Origin: JBFLXB01 sp964570625
GTDB lineage: Bacteria; Nitrospirota; Nitrospiria; 2-01-FULL-66-17
NCBI GenBank assembly: GCA_964570625.1
Contig: CAZMYW010000011.1
Coordinates: 1-64,000 of the forward strand
Direction of reading: 5' to 3'
Length of the DNA: 64,000 bases
The notes beneath the pieces are model-generated. The model searched no databases. It saw only the letters and a program-made list of their open reading frames with translations, and was not told the origin of the DNA. The translations under genes were made by a program, and so were the position numbers. The number at the start of each line of letters is the position of its first letter. Position 1 is the stretch's first letter. Shown piece after piece: positions 17,483 through 26,833 of the stretch.

Positions 17483-18942
17483 GCCCCAAGCTCACGAGCC
17501 ATCTTTACTAATACCGTCCACACTGCGGTGCGCTGCTTGATCACCCGCGCCGACCGTGATGGTCGAAACACACGATCCGGTTTCGCTACACGAACAGCTT
17601 CTCCAACAGTGCTCCACATTCCAGCCCCCACTCCCGCTAAAGCAGCCGCGCCCCAAGCGGACGTTTCTCGAAGTCGACAGCGTGCAATAGGACGTCCCAG
17701 ATAGTCAGCCTGCGCTTGCAGGAGAGTTCCGACTGCGGAGAGGCCGCCGCTGGCCATGATCCGTCGGTATCCCCCTGCTGGTTCAGCCTTCTCAATAACC
17801 TGCCGGATCAGAAACGCCACCCCTTCGAAAAATCCCCTGGCAAGATCGGCTCGATCCGTCGACAACGTCAGGCCGCAGGCAATAGCCTCTGCCCTGGCGT
17901 CCCAGTATGGCGCGGCGAGGCCAGCGAGCGCTGGAAGAAACAGCGCGGGGCTCTGAGCGCGTGCAGCAAGGCGATCCAGCTGGGCGAGATTTTTTGGTAA
18001 CCCGACCAAACCAGACAGCCACTGTAGCCCAGATCCTACAGCGTTGACGCCTCCCTCCAGCACGTAAATTCGCTCGCGTGCCGAGCTCCACGCGACACTG
18101 GAAAGTAGTCCGGATCGTCGCTCCAAGTGGCTGCCGGTGTAGAGCAGCGCAAATGCCCCGGTTCCGTAGTGAAGGCAGAGATCACCTCGAGACACCCCGC
18201 CCTGGCCTACCGCCGCGGCTTGTTGGTCTCCGATCGACGCGAACACCGGCAGTTGCGTATTGCCAGCCGTGATCACGCCGAAGTCGGCCAACGTCGGTCG
18301 AATGTCCGGAAGCATGATCCGCGGTACGCCGAACAGATCGCACAACCCCTGATCCCAGTCAAGCGTCCGAAGATTCATGAGCAACATCCGCCCGGCCTGA
18401 GTATGGTCGGTCAAAAACGACGTTCGCCCCGAAAGATGCCAGAGCAGGAACGTATTGACCGTTCCACACAGCAGCTCTCCCTGTTCGGCACGCCGTTGGC
18501 CCCCAGGAAGGTGATCCAGCAACCACCGAATTTTCGGCGCGGCGTAGTGCGGACTGAGCCGCAAACCGGTCACTCGGTTGATCCGAGGGGCATGGGCCGC
18601 AAGGGCTTCGCATACGGCCAGCGCTCGGCGGTCTTGCCAGCTCACCGCCGCAGTGAGTGGACGCCCCGTGCGCCGGTCCCATAACAGGACGGTGGACCGC
18701 TGGGTGGTCACGCCCACCGCGCACGGCCGACGGCCGGCCGCGCGCAGTGCGGCGGAAAGCACGGCCCGCGTGCTGCTCAGCAGATCGAGAGGATCGTGCT
18801 CTACCCAGCCAGGTCGTGGCGTTCGACTGGCGAGGGGACGTTTGGCCTCTGCGACGACGCGACCGTGGACATCGAAGACAAGCGCTCGAGTGCTCCCGCT
18901 CCCCTGATCGATCGCCAACACGAGAGGGTTGGACCGCGTCAT
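17455..18942 (-). CDS. FGGY-family carbohydrate kinase (glycerol kinase-like)
   Basis: The 495 residues form a full FGGY kinase. The N-terminal phosphate loop is A-I-D-Q-G-S-G-S-T-R, and S-I-G-D-Q-Q-A-A near 245 contains the expected catalytic aspartate. The C-terminal G-G-L-S segment closes the ATP site. It resembles glycerol kinase in length and layout. However, the glycerol-contacting R-E pair of E. coli GlpK reads R-S here (T-Q-R-S-T), and the S-P-Y-F tyrosine aligns with His (S-P-H-Y). The substrate may therefore be another polyol or sugar. No glycerol transporter or dehydrogenase is nearby. Confidence 0.85.
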   Translation of the reverse strand: MTRSNPLVLAIDQGSGSTRALVFDVHGRVVAEAKRPLASRTPRPGWVEHDPLDLLSSTRAVLSAALRAAGRRPCAVGVTTQRSTVLLWDRRTGRPLTAAVSWQDRRALAVCEALAAHAPRINRVTGLRLSPHYAAPKIRWLLDHLPGGQRRAEQGELLCGTVNTFLLWHLSGRTSFLTDHTQAGRMLLMNLRTLDWDQGLCDLFGVPRIMLPDIRPTLADFGVITAGNTQLPVFASIGDQQAAAVGQGGVSRGDLCLHYGTGAFALLYTGSHLERRSGLLSSVAWSSARERIYVLEGGVNAVGSGLQWLSGLVGLPKNLAQLDRLAARAQSPALFLPALAGLAAPYWDARAEAIACGLTLSTDRADLARGFFEGVAFLIRQVIEKAEPAGGYRRIMASGGLSAVGTLLQAQADYLGRPIARCRLRETSAWGAAALAGVGAGMWSTVGEAVRVAKPDRVFRPSRSARVIKQRTAVWTVLVKMARELGAYTDVSHSG

Positions 18943-19056
18943 GATGAAGCCGCGTTGGCCGTCGGGGGACCGCTGCGCCGCCTTGCGCCGTCAGGCGCCC
19001 TTTGATACCATCGCACCTTCGCGCCGCGAAGCGCGGCCGAAGGACCGCTCATAACC

Positions 19057-19524
19057 ATGTCGCAACGCCGCTCTTCTGAAACATTCCTTAAATTCATCAT
19101 CGCCGAGAAAACTTTTATCGGAATCCTGTTCCTTACCTTGTCGATTGGTGTCCTGGGGCTGGTCGACAGGAACTTGGTTGTCCTAGGGCGACAGTTTGCA
19201 GCCACGCTCAATCTAGATACCGATAATGCGTATATCACCTTGGCGCTCGAAAAACTGGGACTGGTGAATAACAAGATCTTGGTCGGTGTCTCGATCGGTG
19301 GATTCGCATACGCAGTGCTCAATCTCGCTGAAGCCTATGGCCTGCACCGACGCCTTCGCTGGGCGGAATGGCTCACGGTGCTGGCAACCGGGCTGTTGAT
19401 CCCGTTCGAGCTCTACGAAGTCTGGCACCGGTTTACCCCGGTGCGAGTGGGGGTCCTAGCGCTCAACGTCGCAATCGTCATTTATCTGGCGAAGCACAAG
19501 GAATTGTTCCCTCGCTGGTTCTGA
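19057..19524 (+). CDS. DUF2127 family membrane protein
   Basis: This 155-residue protein has about four hydrophobic helices (near residues 20-38, 72-90, 105-125 and 128-145). The layout, with A-E-K-x-x-x-G near the start and the F-E-L-Y-E-V-W-H-R motif around residue 117, matches DUF2127. Function is unknown. Its 3' end overlaps the convergent EI24/CysZ-like gene by 47 nt. Confidence 0.7.
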   Translation: MSQRRSSETFLKFIIAEKTFIGILFLTLSIGVLGLVDRNLVVLGRQFAATLNLDTDNAYITLALEKLGLVNNKILVGVSIGGFAYAVLNLAEAYGLHRRLRWAEWLTVLATGLLIPFELYEVWHRFTPVRVGVLALNVAIVIYLAKHKELFPRWF

Positions 19525-20230
19525 GCACCTCCGGTCGCGGTTCCCGGAATAGAAGACAGGCGGTTCCGGCGACCGCACACGGCAGCGCCACGAGATTGAC
19601 TACCGGGATGGCCACGCTGACGGCCACTCCGAGGCCCAGCCCCACAAGGATCTCCCAGTGCGTTCGCACGAACGCGTGAATATCATCTCGGGGCCATCCG
19701 CGCAACGTCAGCGTCGCCACGACGAGTCCCGCACCGAGCACCGGCCAGGCCAACACGGCCGCCGCGGCTGGTCCCACCACCGGGACACACGCGGCTAGGC
19801 CGCATCCCGCGCCCCCGGCGCCCAACAAGAACAGAGCCGGGCCTCGCTCGTGACCGGACGGCGCCGAGGGACGCGTCACGTCACGTTGAGCCATTACCGC
19901 CCAGACTAGTTGCCGCGGCCACGCCACCGCCAGATACGCGGTTAACGCGCTCCAGGCGGCGATGTCGGCGGCGAGTACCGATGGAAGCCTCGACCAGAGC
20001 CACTCGATCAGGACGAAATACCAGGGAAGGCTCAGCGGGTGAGGCTGGGGGAGCATCGGTATCAGCTGAGAGGCCAGCCACGTGGCGATCAGCACACACG
20101 CCCCGGCCGCAAGGACGTGCGGGGCCTGGCGAACCAGAATACGGCGATGCGTGAGCAAGAATTCCGCGCCCTCGATCACGGCTGCGCCCCCGCGTAGCGC
20201 GTGATACAGGCTTGGGCCGACGGCGCGCAT
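19478..20230 (-). CDS. EI24/CysZ-like integral membrane protein
   Basis: The 250 residues include several long hydrophobic segments and an opening typical of EI24-domain proteins (G-P-S-L-Y-H-A-L-R-G...L-T-H-R-R-I-L), with P-V-V-N-L-V-A-L-P near 215 as in CysZ-like proteins. CysZ moves sulfate into the cytoplasm, but many EI24 members are uncharacterised and no cys genes are nearby. I call the family, not the function. It lies about 100 nt downstream of the nitrilase-family gene on the same strand. Confidence 0.65.
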   Translation of the reverse strand: MRAVGPSLYHALRGGAAVIEGAEFLLTHRRILVRQAPHVLAAGACVLIATWLASQLIPMLPQPHPLSLPWYFVLIEWLWSRLPSVLAADIAAWSALTAYLAVAWPRQLVWAVMAQRDVTRPSAPSGHERGPALFLLGAGGAGCGLAACVPVVGPAAAAVLAWPVLGAGLVVATLTLRGWPRDDIHAFVRTHWEILVGLGLGVAVSVAIPVVNLVALPCAVAGTACLLFREPRPEVLRTSEGTIPCASPDK

Positions 20231-20331
20231 CGAACGGCGTCAGCGGGTCCGCGTCACGCCCACCACCGGGGTGCCCATTGGCAGCACGTCGCGTCGAAAT
20301 CGTGCGATGACGCCGTGAATGTGGCGGCGAG

Positions 20332-21216
20332 TCATCGCGCCGCCGGGCGGCGGCGCGCGGCAGGAGGCGTCCGCGGAGTCCGCTGACTGTTTGAGGCGAC
20401 CTCCTCTTGGGGGACGGTGAGCGTACCGTACAGATCAGCACGACGATCGGTGAAGAGGTGGTTGTAGCGGTTGATGGTTTTTCGGCGAGCCTCTTTGGGG
20501 TCGACTCCTACTACGCGCACCTCCTCGCGGTCCGTTGATGCGCGGACCAACACCTCTCCCTGAGGACTCACGATCTGGCTGGACCCGATGAACGTGAGGC
20601 GCTCTTTATCTCCTCGTTCCTCCGCGCCGACTCGGTCCGCCGTGACCGCGAATACCCGATTCTCCAGGCATCGGGTGATCATGGCGTTGGGCGCATGCGG
20701 AAGCACCAAATTCGAGGGGTGGCAGACGACGTCAGCACCGGCCAACGCGAGGGTCCGCATGGACTCGGGGAAAAACCAATCAAAGCAGATCATCACGCCA
20801 ATGGTGACCCCGGCGGCCTGAAACACGGGGAACCCGGTATTGCCGGGTGTAAACCACAGCGTTTCCTCGTAGAAGAGATGAGCCTTGCGGTAACTGCCGA
20901 TGAAGCCTTTCGGCCCCACCACCACCGCGGAATTGAACAAGGCGCGGCCCTTTTGTTCGGCCAAACCCGCGACGATCGTACAGGAGCGCTGTTTGGCCAG
21001 CGCGGCGAGGCGTTTCGTCGTCGTCCCATCGGGAACGCGCTCTGATAGGCGCTCGGCTTCACGGCGCGACGTAAACTGGTAGCCGGTGGCAAACAGCTCG
21101 GGGAGGACAAATAGATCGGCCTCGACCGAGGACACCAAGTCTGTCACGTGGTCGAGGTTGGCCTTGACGCGGCCGAACGTGGGTGAGTTTTGGACAACCC
21201 CGATGTGCACGGTCAT
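20332..21216 (-). CDS. Carbon-nitrogen hydrolase (nitrilase superfamily)
   Basis: From the ATG at 21214-21216 the protein has 294 residues, starting M-T-V-H-I-G-V-V-Q-N-S as in nitrilase-fold enzymes; earlier starts add unlike sequence. The Glu-Lys-Cys triad is visible in L-P-E-L-F-A-T-G-Y, Y-R-K-A-H-L-F and M-I-C-F-D-W-F-F-P-E. Members cleave amides such as omega-amides or N-carbamoyl compounds. The W-F-F-P-E-S motif after the Cys recalls the omega-amidase/carbamoylputrescine group, but the substrate cannot be fixed. The last about 15 residues are Arg/Pro-rich. Confidence 0.88.
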   Translation of the reverse strand: MTVHIGVVQNSPTFGRVKANLDHVTDLVSSVEADLFVLPELFATGYQFTSRREAERLSERVPDGTTTKRLAALAKQRSCTIVAGLAEQKGRALFNSAVVVGPKGFIGSYRKAHLFYEETLWFTPGNTGFPVFQAAGVTIGVMICFDWFFPESMRTLALAGADVVCHPSNLVLPHAPNAMITRCLENRVFAVTADRVGAEERGDKERLTFIGSSQIVSPQGEVLVRASTDREEVRVVGVDPKEARRKTINRYNHLFTDRRADLYGTLTVPQEEVASNSQRTPRTPPAARRRPAAR

Positions 21217-21330
21217 GTGCCAAACCAGGCTCGCTACATTAACACAGCTTCGCGTCCTGGCACAAACGCGTTGGCCCATGACGCCGACTAAGGACATCCA
21301 CCAGCCAGCAAGCCGGTGCCGAGACAAAAA

Positions 21331-21390
21331 TTGTCAGTTTTACCAATAATTTCAACTGAATTGACAACGTTTGGGTGATGGTGTTACAAC
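21331..21390 (+). promoter_or_regulatory. Candidate promoter with overlapping inverted repeat, DUF151-JAMM operon
   Basis: A perfect -35 TTGACA (21361-21366) and TACAAC (21385-21390) are 18 nt apart, about 65 nt before the first DUF151 gene. An inverted repeat TTGTCA (21331-21336)/TGACAA (21362-21367), extended inward by GTT/AAC with a small offset, covers the -35 element and could be an operator. Confidence 0.4.
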
Positions 21391-21456
21391 TACTTTCAGT
21401 TCGTCAGTTCTATCCGCAACGCGATTTCAACGGCTCTGACCAGTCTGAGGCTCGCA

Positions 21457-21912
21457 ATGCTTGCCCAAGTCCGCGTAAGGGGGTTATTGTTCGATCCACC
21501 AGGTAACTACGTCGTGGTGCTCCGGGGCGAAGAGGGGCAGGAGGTCCTACCTATTTGGATCGGGAAATCGGAAGCCAACGCGATCAGCCTTGCGTTGGAA
21601 AGCGTTGCGCTGCCGAGGCCGTTGAGCCATGACCTGATGAAGAACGCCCTCGAAGCGCTCGACGCAAAGGTCATCAGTGTGGTGATCACCGACCTTCGAG
21701 ACAATACCTATTACGCGAAACTCCATTTGTCGCACCACGACGCGGAAATTACCGTGGATGCAAGACCCAGCGATGCCATCGCCCTCGCGTTGCGAACGGA
21801 CAGCCCGATCTTCGTCGCGAAAGAGGTCTTCCAGCGGCAACAGGCCGACGAAGAAGTGACTCGATGGTTGGAGAATTTGCGGCCCGAAGATTTTGGAAAA
21901 ACCGATGCGTAG
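21457..21912 (+). CDS. DUF151 bifunctional nuclease-family protein, copy 1
   Basis: This 151-residue single-domain DUF151 protein has L-P-I-W-I-G-K-S-E-A-N-A-I near residue 29, R-P-L-S-H-D-L near 50, D-N-T-Y-Y-A near 84 and the signature D-A-R-P-S-D-A-I-A-L-A-L-R near 101. The family includes bifunctional nucleases such as plant BBD1, but bacterial roles are poorly known. The last 8 nt overlap the ATG of the JAMM gene. A paralogue with the same motifs follows that gene. Confidence 0.88.
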   Translation: MLAQVRVRGLLFDPPGNYVVVLRGEEGQEVLPIWIGKSEANAISLALESVALPRPLSHDLMKNALEALDAKVISVVITDLRDNTYYAKLHLSHHDAEITVDARPSDAIALALRTDSPIFVAKEVFQRQQADEEVTRWLENLRPEDFGKTDA

Positions 21913-22576
21913 CGAACCCGTGAACACACCCACGATCCAGCCAGACCACGAACACGCGCCCGCGCGGAGTACGTCGGTGTTGTCAGAGGGGACCATGCAG
22001 GTGTATTTGAGTGAAAACGTCTTTATGGGGATGGTGTTGTCAACGGTCGAAGTCTACAAGAAAGAGTGTTTCGGCCTGCTCTTGGGGTACCGATTACCCG
22101 ATCGCTACGTGGTTGAGCACGCGATCCCGTACCAGAGCGTCAGGCGCGGGAGGAACTTCGCAGAGTTGCGAAGCGACAAGTGGCGGGTGATCCAGGAAGT
22201 CCTGAAATGTTTCCCGCGGCTGGACGTCTTGGGGGACTATCACTCTCACACCATGTACGGAAAGATCCGCGCCGAGGTTGCGCTCAGCCGGGATGACATT
22301 GAATATATGGAACCGAACGACCTCCAGGTGGTGATCGCGGTCAACGAGAATCGCCGGACGCGCGGATGGACCGTGAACACCGATCGTACCGTGTCGGGCT
22401 CGCTGGACCGCTACCACTTCAAAATTGCCGCGTATTACGACGCAAACCGCGTCGGTGGGCGTGCCGCCTCCCGCAAAGTCGCCAGCGAGCGTTTCCGGAG
22501 GAGGCTGGCCCCCAAGCTCCAGCTCGCGACGATCCAATGTCCGTTTACGCTTGCGAGCGCTGGGCGCTCGTTCTGA
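21905..22576 (+). CDS. JAMM/MPN-domain protein (putative metalloprotease)
   Basis: From the ATG at 21905 (overlapping the previous stop) the protein has 223 residues; a TTG at 21893 is an alternative. After a loose 30-residue N-terminus the MPN fold runs from about 31 to 170. It has Glu54 (K-E-C-F-G-L-L-L-G), H113-S-H115 in G-D-Y-H-S-H-T, and S128-x2-D131, the JAMM zinc ligands. The gap between the second His and the Asp is about 5 residues longer than in classical JAMM sites. Bacterial JAMM proteins cut ubiquitin-like or sulfur-carrier proteins, or have unknown substrates. It is sandwiched and overlapped by two DUF151 genes, so the three are almost certainly one operon. Confidence 0.8.
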   Translation: MRSEPVNTPTIQPDHEHAPARSTSVLSEGTMQVYLSENVFMGMVLSTVEVYKKECFGLLLGYRLPDRYVVEHAIPYQSVRRGRNFAELRSDKWRVIQEVLKCFPRLDVLGDYHSHTMYGKIRAEVALSRDDIEYMEPNDLQVVIAVNENRRTRGWTVNTDRTVSGSLDRYHFKIAAYYDANRVGGRAASRKVASERFRRRLAPKLQLATIQCPFTLASAGRSF

Positions 22577-23040
22577 TGCGAGGGAACATGGACGTCGAGG
22601 TGTCGGTAAAGAGTGTGCTCCCGGATCCGTCGACCGAGTCCCAGATCGTCCTGCTGGAGGAGGAGGGCACCTCGCGTACCCTACCGATCTGGGTGGGCAT
22701 GATGGAAGGGAATGCTATACGGGTGGCGGTTGAGCGGACCGCCTCATCGCGTCCGCTGACGCACGACCTCCTTCAGCACATTCTCGAGCGGCTGCGCGCA
22801 ACGGTCAAACACGTGGTCGTTCACGATGTGCGGGAGAATACGTTTTACGCAGCGATCTCTCTCGAGGTTGAGGGGCGCGAGGTGACGCTCGATGCCCGAC
22901 CCAGCGACGCTATCGCACTCGCACTGCGGGCCGGGGTGCCGATCTACGCGCGCCGCGAACTGCTTGCCGCGTCCGAATCAGAACGCGTTCAGGCCTGGCT
23001 GGAAGACCTTAAACCCACCGACTTCGACACTCAGACCTAA
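22576..23040 (+). CDS. DUF151 bifunctional nuclease-family protein, copy 2
   Basis: I place the start at the ATG of TGATG (22576), coupled to the JAMM stop; the ATG at 22588, just after GAGGGAAC, is equally possible. The 154 residues repeat all DUF151 landmarks of copy 1: L-P-I-W-V-G-M-M-E-G-N-A-I, R-P-L-T-H-D-L, E-N-T-F-Y-A-A and D-A-R-P-S-D-A-I-A-L-A-L-R. The two copies differ elsewhere, so the duplication is old or they have different partners. Its end lies 19 nt from the convergent smc gene. Confidence 0.87.
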   Translation: MRGNMDVEVSVKSVLPDPSTESQIVLLEEEGTSRTLPIWVGMMEGNAIRVAVERTASSRPLTHDLLQHILERLRATVKHVVVHDVRENTFYAAISLEVEGREVTLDARPSDAIALALRAGVPIYARRELLAASESERVQAWLEDLKPTDFDTQT

Positions 23041-23059
23041 CCGGGTCTGAGGCCACCCC

Positions 23060-26000
23060 TCACAACGACAACTCTGCAGTGGCTGTTTCGACTTCCACGC
23101 TTGAGGCATCGTCGCGCTCCAAGTGGAGTTTGACCGACACGATCTTGGACACGCCGGCTTCTTCCATCGTCACCCCATACAAGACGTCGGCTTGCTCCAT
23201 GGTCCGACGATTGTGGGTGACGATTAAGAACTGCGAGTGCGCAGTCATGGGGCGAAGCGTGCGGGTGAAGCGCCCGACGTTTTCTTCGTCCAGTGGTGCG
23301 TCGATTTCGTCCATCACGCAAAACGGGCTGGGATGAATGAGGAAGCTGGAGAACAGCAGGGCGATCGCGGTCAGCGCCTTTTCCCCGCCGGAGAGCAAGG
23401 AAATGTGACGAAGTTTTTTCCCAGGGGGCTGCGCGACGATTTCGACGCCGGACTCCAGGGGATTGTGTTCATCCACGAGATGCAGCGCGGCGTGACCGCC
23501 CTCGAAGAACGACGCGAACACCGATCCGAACCGCATATTCAGGGCCTCAAAGGCTTCCAGGAATAAGGCCTTAGTCGTGGCGTTGATCTTGGTGATGGCC
23601 GCGCGAAGGTTGTCCATAGATTGGACCAAGTCGGTCTCCTGCGCCGTAAGGAATCGGGCGCGCTCTTCCAACTCACGGTACTCGTCGATCGCGGCCAGGT
23701 TCACGTTGCCGATTTGGGCGAGGGCGTCTTTTAACGCGGCGATGGTCGCATCGAACTGATCCGGTTCGCAGGACGGAGGGGGGAGCGTGTCCGGTGTCGT
23801 GGTCCGAAGATCGATTTGATAGCGATCGAAGATGTCCGACGCTTGTTGGCTGGCGCGCAACGTGGTTTCGGTCAACGAGAGGGTGAGCGCATGGACTCGC
23901 TCTTGTGCCGCGTCGGCCTGCCGGCGTGCGACCTTCGATTGGTCTTCCAGTTCTCGCACGCGGTGGGCGGCGGCCGCGCGGGCGGCCGCGCGCTGCCCCA
24001 CCTGCTCCCGCAGGGCCTCGACGCGGCGGTCCAGTGCGTCCAACGCCTCAATAAGGCGGGCCCGGTCATCGGTCGCCGCGGTCACCCGAGCCGCGAGTTG
24101 TGCCCGCGTGGCATCCTTGGCGGCGATCTGGCGGGACGCTTCGTCCAGTCGGTCGAGGATCGACCGCAAGGTGGCGGACGCGTGTTCCCGCTTCTCTCGT
24201 TCGGCCGCGAGCGCGAGGCGCAGGTCGGTCAGAGAAGCCTGCTCCGCCGTGAGGTCGGTTTTGAGTTGGGCCGCCGCTTCGTACTGATGGATGAGCGCGG
24301 CCTCGTCGCGGAGCTTGGAGGCTTCGTGGGTGGCGTGGGCGGCGCGGTGAGCGGCCACCTCCTCGGCCATGGCGTCGAGTTCGGCGGCGACCGCAATTTC
24401 CTCACCGGTCAACAGCTCCAGCCGGCGATCAAGCTGCCGTAACTCCTGGGCGAGCGCCTCTGCCGCCTTGCGGTCGTGCAGGACCCGCAATTCTCCTTCG
24501 TGTAACTCGGCATCCAGAGCCTCCAACGCGGACCGGTCCGCGTTGAGCGACGTCCGGAGCGAGTCCACCGAGGCTTCCAGTGGTGTGAGCGCCGCGTCGG
24601 TTTCGACAACGGCCGCTTCGAGCGACTTGATGCTCCGTTTCCGCTCCAGGAGGCCCAGGCCTGCGCTGGAGCCAGACCCGCCGTGCACCACGCCGGAAGC
24701 GTAGAACACGTCCCCGGACAAGGACACCCACGTCTTCGCGGTGCGATCGTGCTCCCAGAGCTCCCGCGCGGCCGTGCGATCTGCGACGACAATCACGTCG
24801 GATAGCAGGGCGTCACGGAGAGGCTCGAAGCCCGGCCGGCATCCCACGAGGCTGGCTGCCACCCCGTGAACGCCGACTCCCGTGACGGCGGCCTCGAGCG
24901 TCGTGCCGTCCGGCCGCGGCGTTTTGGGAACGAAGACCGCTCGGCCGGCGGCTTGTCCGTCAAGAGTCGTCAGGGCGGCCACGATCTGATCGTGACTGTC
25001 GGCGACGACGCCCTGCAATCGCTCCGCCAGGGCGGCTTCAATCGCGCGTTCATATTCGACCGGGATATCAAGGACGTCGGCGACCACTCCCAACAAGCCG
25101 GAGACCGGAGCCGCCGACCCACCGCCCAAGAGAACCCGCCGCACGCTTTCATCGTAGCCGACCAGGTCTCGTTGAAGAGTGTGAAGCGATTCCAGCGTGG
25201 CGCGCAAACGCATCAATTCGTTGCGTCGACCGGTCAGGACCGCCTCTCCCTCCTGGAGGGCGGCCTGACGGGTGCCCGAGGCCTCTCGCAGCGTCGCTCG
25301 CTCGGCATCCCGCGTTGCCAGCGACTGCTCTTGCACCAAGTACGAGGCCTCGAGTTCGAGATAGGTCGCGCGCTTCTGATCGCCTTCGGCGTGAACTGCT
25401 GTCAGGTCGTCGCGATAGCGGGTTCGTCGCCGTTCCAGTTCTTCGCGTCGTGACGTGAGGCTCGTCAGGGCGTTTGACGCCGTGGTGATCCCGGCCAACG
25501 CTTCAAACACGCGATGGCGAGTCTGTTCGATCTCGGCCGCGGCCTGCGTCACCCGCTGCTCCAGGCCCCGAGCCGTCGCCTCGCGAGCGGTCACGGCTGC
25601 GGTTTTCTCGTCGATCGTGGCGTCCAGTGACGCGGTCTGGGCGGTCCATCGCGCTTGCTCTTCGCTCCGTGTGGTCAGGGAGCGGTTGAGATCATCGAGC
25701 TCGCTGGCGAGCGTCACCTGCTGGGCCCGCCACTCTTCCGCCTGCGCGGCCAGCACGTCGACCCGGTGACGGGCGTCGCGGGCCTCAGCGTCTTGGGCGG
25801 TGAGTTCAGCCTGCGCCTCGACCAGCGCCAGTTCGAGGTCGGCGGCCTCGGCTTTGAGTGTCTCGGCGGCGGCGTCGAGCGCGCTCACCTGCGCCATTAC
25901 GCCGGTGGACTCGTGGCGCTCGCGCTCCAAATCCTCGTCGAGCGCCGCGGATTTAGCCGACCACTCCTGGTAGCGGATCGCCGCCGCGTGGACCTCCAGC

Positions 26001-26683
26001 GCCCGGAGTTGATCCGTAGTCTGGCGGTACCGTTCGGCCTTCCGGACCTGACGATCCAACGATCCGAGTTGGCGCTTGACCTCACCGGTGATGTCCCGAA
26101 CGCGCAACAGATTCTGTTCGGTTGCGTCTAGTTTTCGCAGCGCCTCCGCTTTGCGGATCTTGTATTTCGTGATGCCGGCCGTTTCTTCCACCAAGGCTCG
26201 TCGCTCCAGCGGCGACGCGGTGACGATCTCGTCGACCTTGCCCTGCTCAAGAACGGTATGCCCTTTGATCCCGGCGCCGGATTCGATCAGGAGATCTCTG
26301 ATGTCTTTCAAACGACAGGGGACATGATTGATCAGATACTCGCTGTCGCCGGACCGATATAGGCGTCGCGTCATGGTGACCTCGCTGTACCCGCCGGACG
26401 CGCCGTCGATGTCGCCCGGCTTCACCCCACCCAGTGTCAAAGACACCTCAGCCAGCCCGGTGGCGGCGCGCCGGTTGTTGCCGTTGAACAACACGTCGTC
26501 CATTCGATCGCCGCGCAAGGTCTTCGGGGACTGTTCGCCGAGACACCACAGGATGGCATCGGCGATGTTGCTTTTCCCGCACCCGTTGGGGCCCACGATC
26601 GCGGTGATCCCGGGTTGGAACGTCAACACGGTTCGCTCGCCGAAGGATTTGAACCCCACAATCTCTAGTCGCGTCAGTCGCAT
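23060..26683 (-). CDS. smc: Chromosome segregation protein SMC
   Basis: The 1207 residues match full-length bacterial SMC. The N-terminal ATPase half has Walker A G-P-N-G-C-G-K-S-N near residue 32. Two long coiled-coil arms surround a hinge near 520-650. The C-terminal half has the signature L-L-S-G-G-E-K-A-L-T-A and Walker B F-C-V-M-D-E-I-D-A-P-L-D. It folds and segregates the nucleoid with ScpA/ScpB, which are not in the window. Confidence 0.97.
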   Translation of the reverse strand: MRLTRLEIVGFKSFGERTVLTFQPGITAIVGPNGCGKSNIADAILWCLGEQSPKTLRGDRMDDVLFNGNNRRAATGLAEVSLTLGGVKPGDIDGASGGYSEVTMTRRLYRSGDSEYLINHVPCRLKDIRDLLIESGAGIKGHTVLEQGKVDEIVTASPLERRALVEETAGITKYKIRKAEALRKLDATEQNLLRVRDITGEVKRQLGSLDRQVRKAERYRQTTDQLRALEVHAAAIRYQEWSAKSAALDEDLERERHESTGVMAQVSALDAAAETLKAEAADLELALVEAQAELTAQDAEARDARHRVDVLAAQAEEWRAQQVTLASELDDLNRSLTTRSEEQARWTAQTASLDATIDEKTAAVTAREATARGLEQRVTQAAAEIEQTRHRVFEALAGITTASNALTSLTSRREELERRRTRYRDDLTAVHAEGDQKRATYLELEASYLVQEQSLATRDAERATLREASGTRQAALQEGEAVLTGRRNELMRLRATLESLHTLQRDLVGYDESVRRVLLGGGSAAPVSGLLGVVADVLDIPVEYERAIEAALAERLQGVVADSHDQIVAALTTLDGQAAGRAVFVPKTPRPDGTTLEAAVTGVGVHGVAASLVGCRPGFEPLRDALLSDVIVVADRTAARELWEHDRTAKTWVSLSGDVFYASGVVHGGSGSSAGLGLLERKRSIKSLEAAVVETDAALTPLEASVDSLRTSLNADRSALEALDAELHEGELRVLHDRKAAEALAQELRQLDRRLELLTGEEIAVAAELDAMAEEVAAHRAAHATHEASKLRDEAALIHQYEAAAQLKTDLTAEQASLTDLRLALAAEREKREHASATLRSILDRLDEASRQIAAKDATRAQLAARVTAATDDRARLIEALDALDRRVEALREQVGQRAAARAAAAHRVRELEDQSKVARRQADAAQERVHALTLSLTETTLRASQQASDIFDRYQIDLRTTTPDTLPPPSCEPDQFDATIAALKDALAQIGNVNLAAIDEYRELEERARFLTAQETDLVQSMDNLRAAITKINATTKALFLEAFEALNMRFGSVFASFFEGGHAALHLVDEHNPLESGVEIVAQPPGKKLRHISLLSGGEKALTAIALLFSSFLIHPSPFCVMDEIDAPLDEENVGRFTRTLRPMTAHSQFLIVTHNRRTMEQADVLYGVTMEEAGVSKIVSVKLHLERDDASSVEVETATAELSL

Positions 26684-26727
26684 GGTGTCTCGGCCCCCGA
26701 GGGGTGGATGGCTGGTGAACCGCGCGA

Positions 26728-26757
26728 TCTATAACATAGGGATTGACGGGATGTAAA
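26728..26757 (-). promoter_or_regulatory. Candidate sigma-70 promoter for smc
   Basis: On the minus strand TTTACA (26752-26757) and TATAGA (26728-26733) are 18 nt apart, placing transcription start near 26721, about 38 nt before the smc ATG. Confidence 0.35.
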
Positions 26758-26833
26758 GTGAAAAAAGACAAGTTTCTCTATATTTGTATGCCTTTACGGA
26801 CCACCGGTCATCAGGTTCTGATATAGTACGGCC

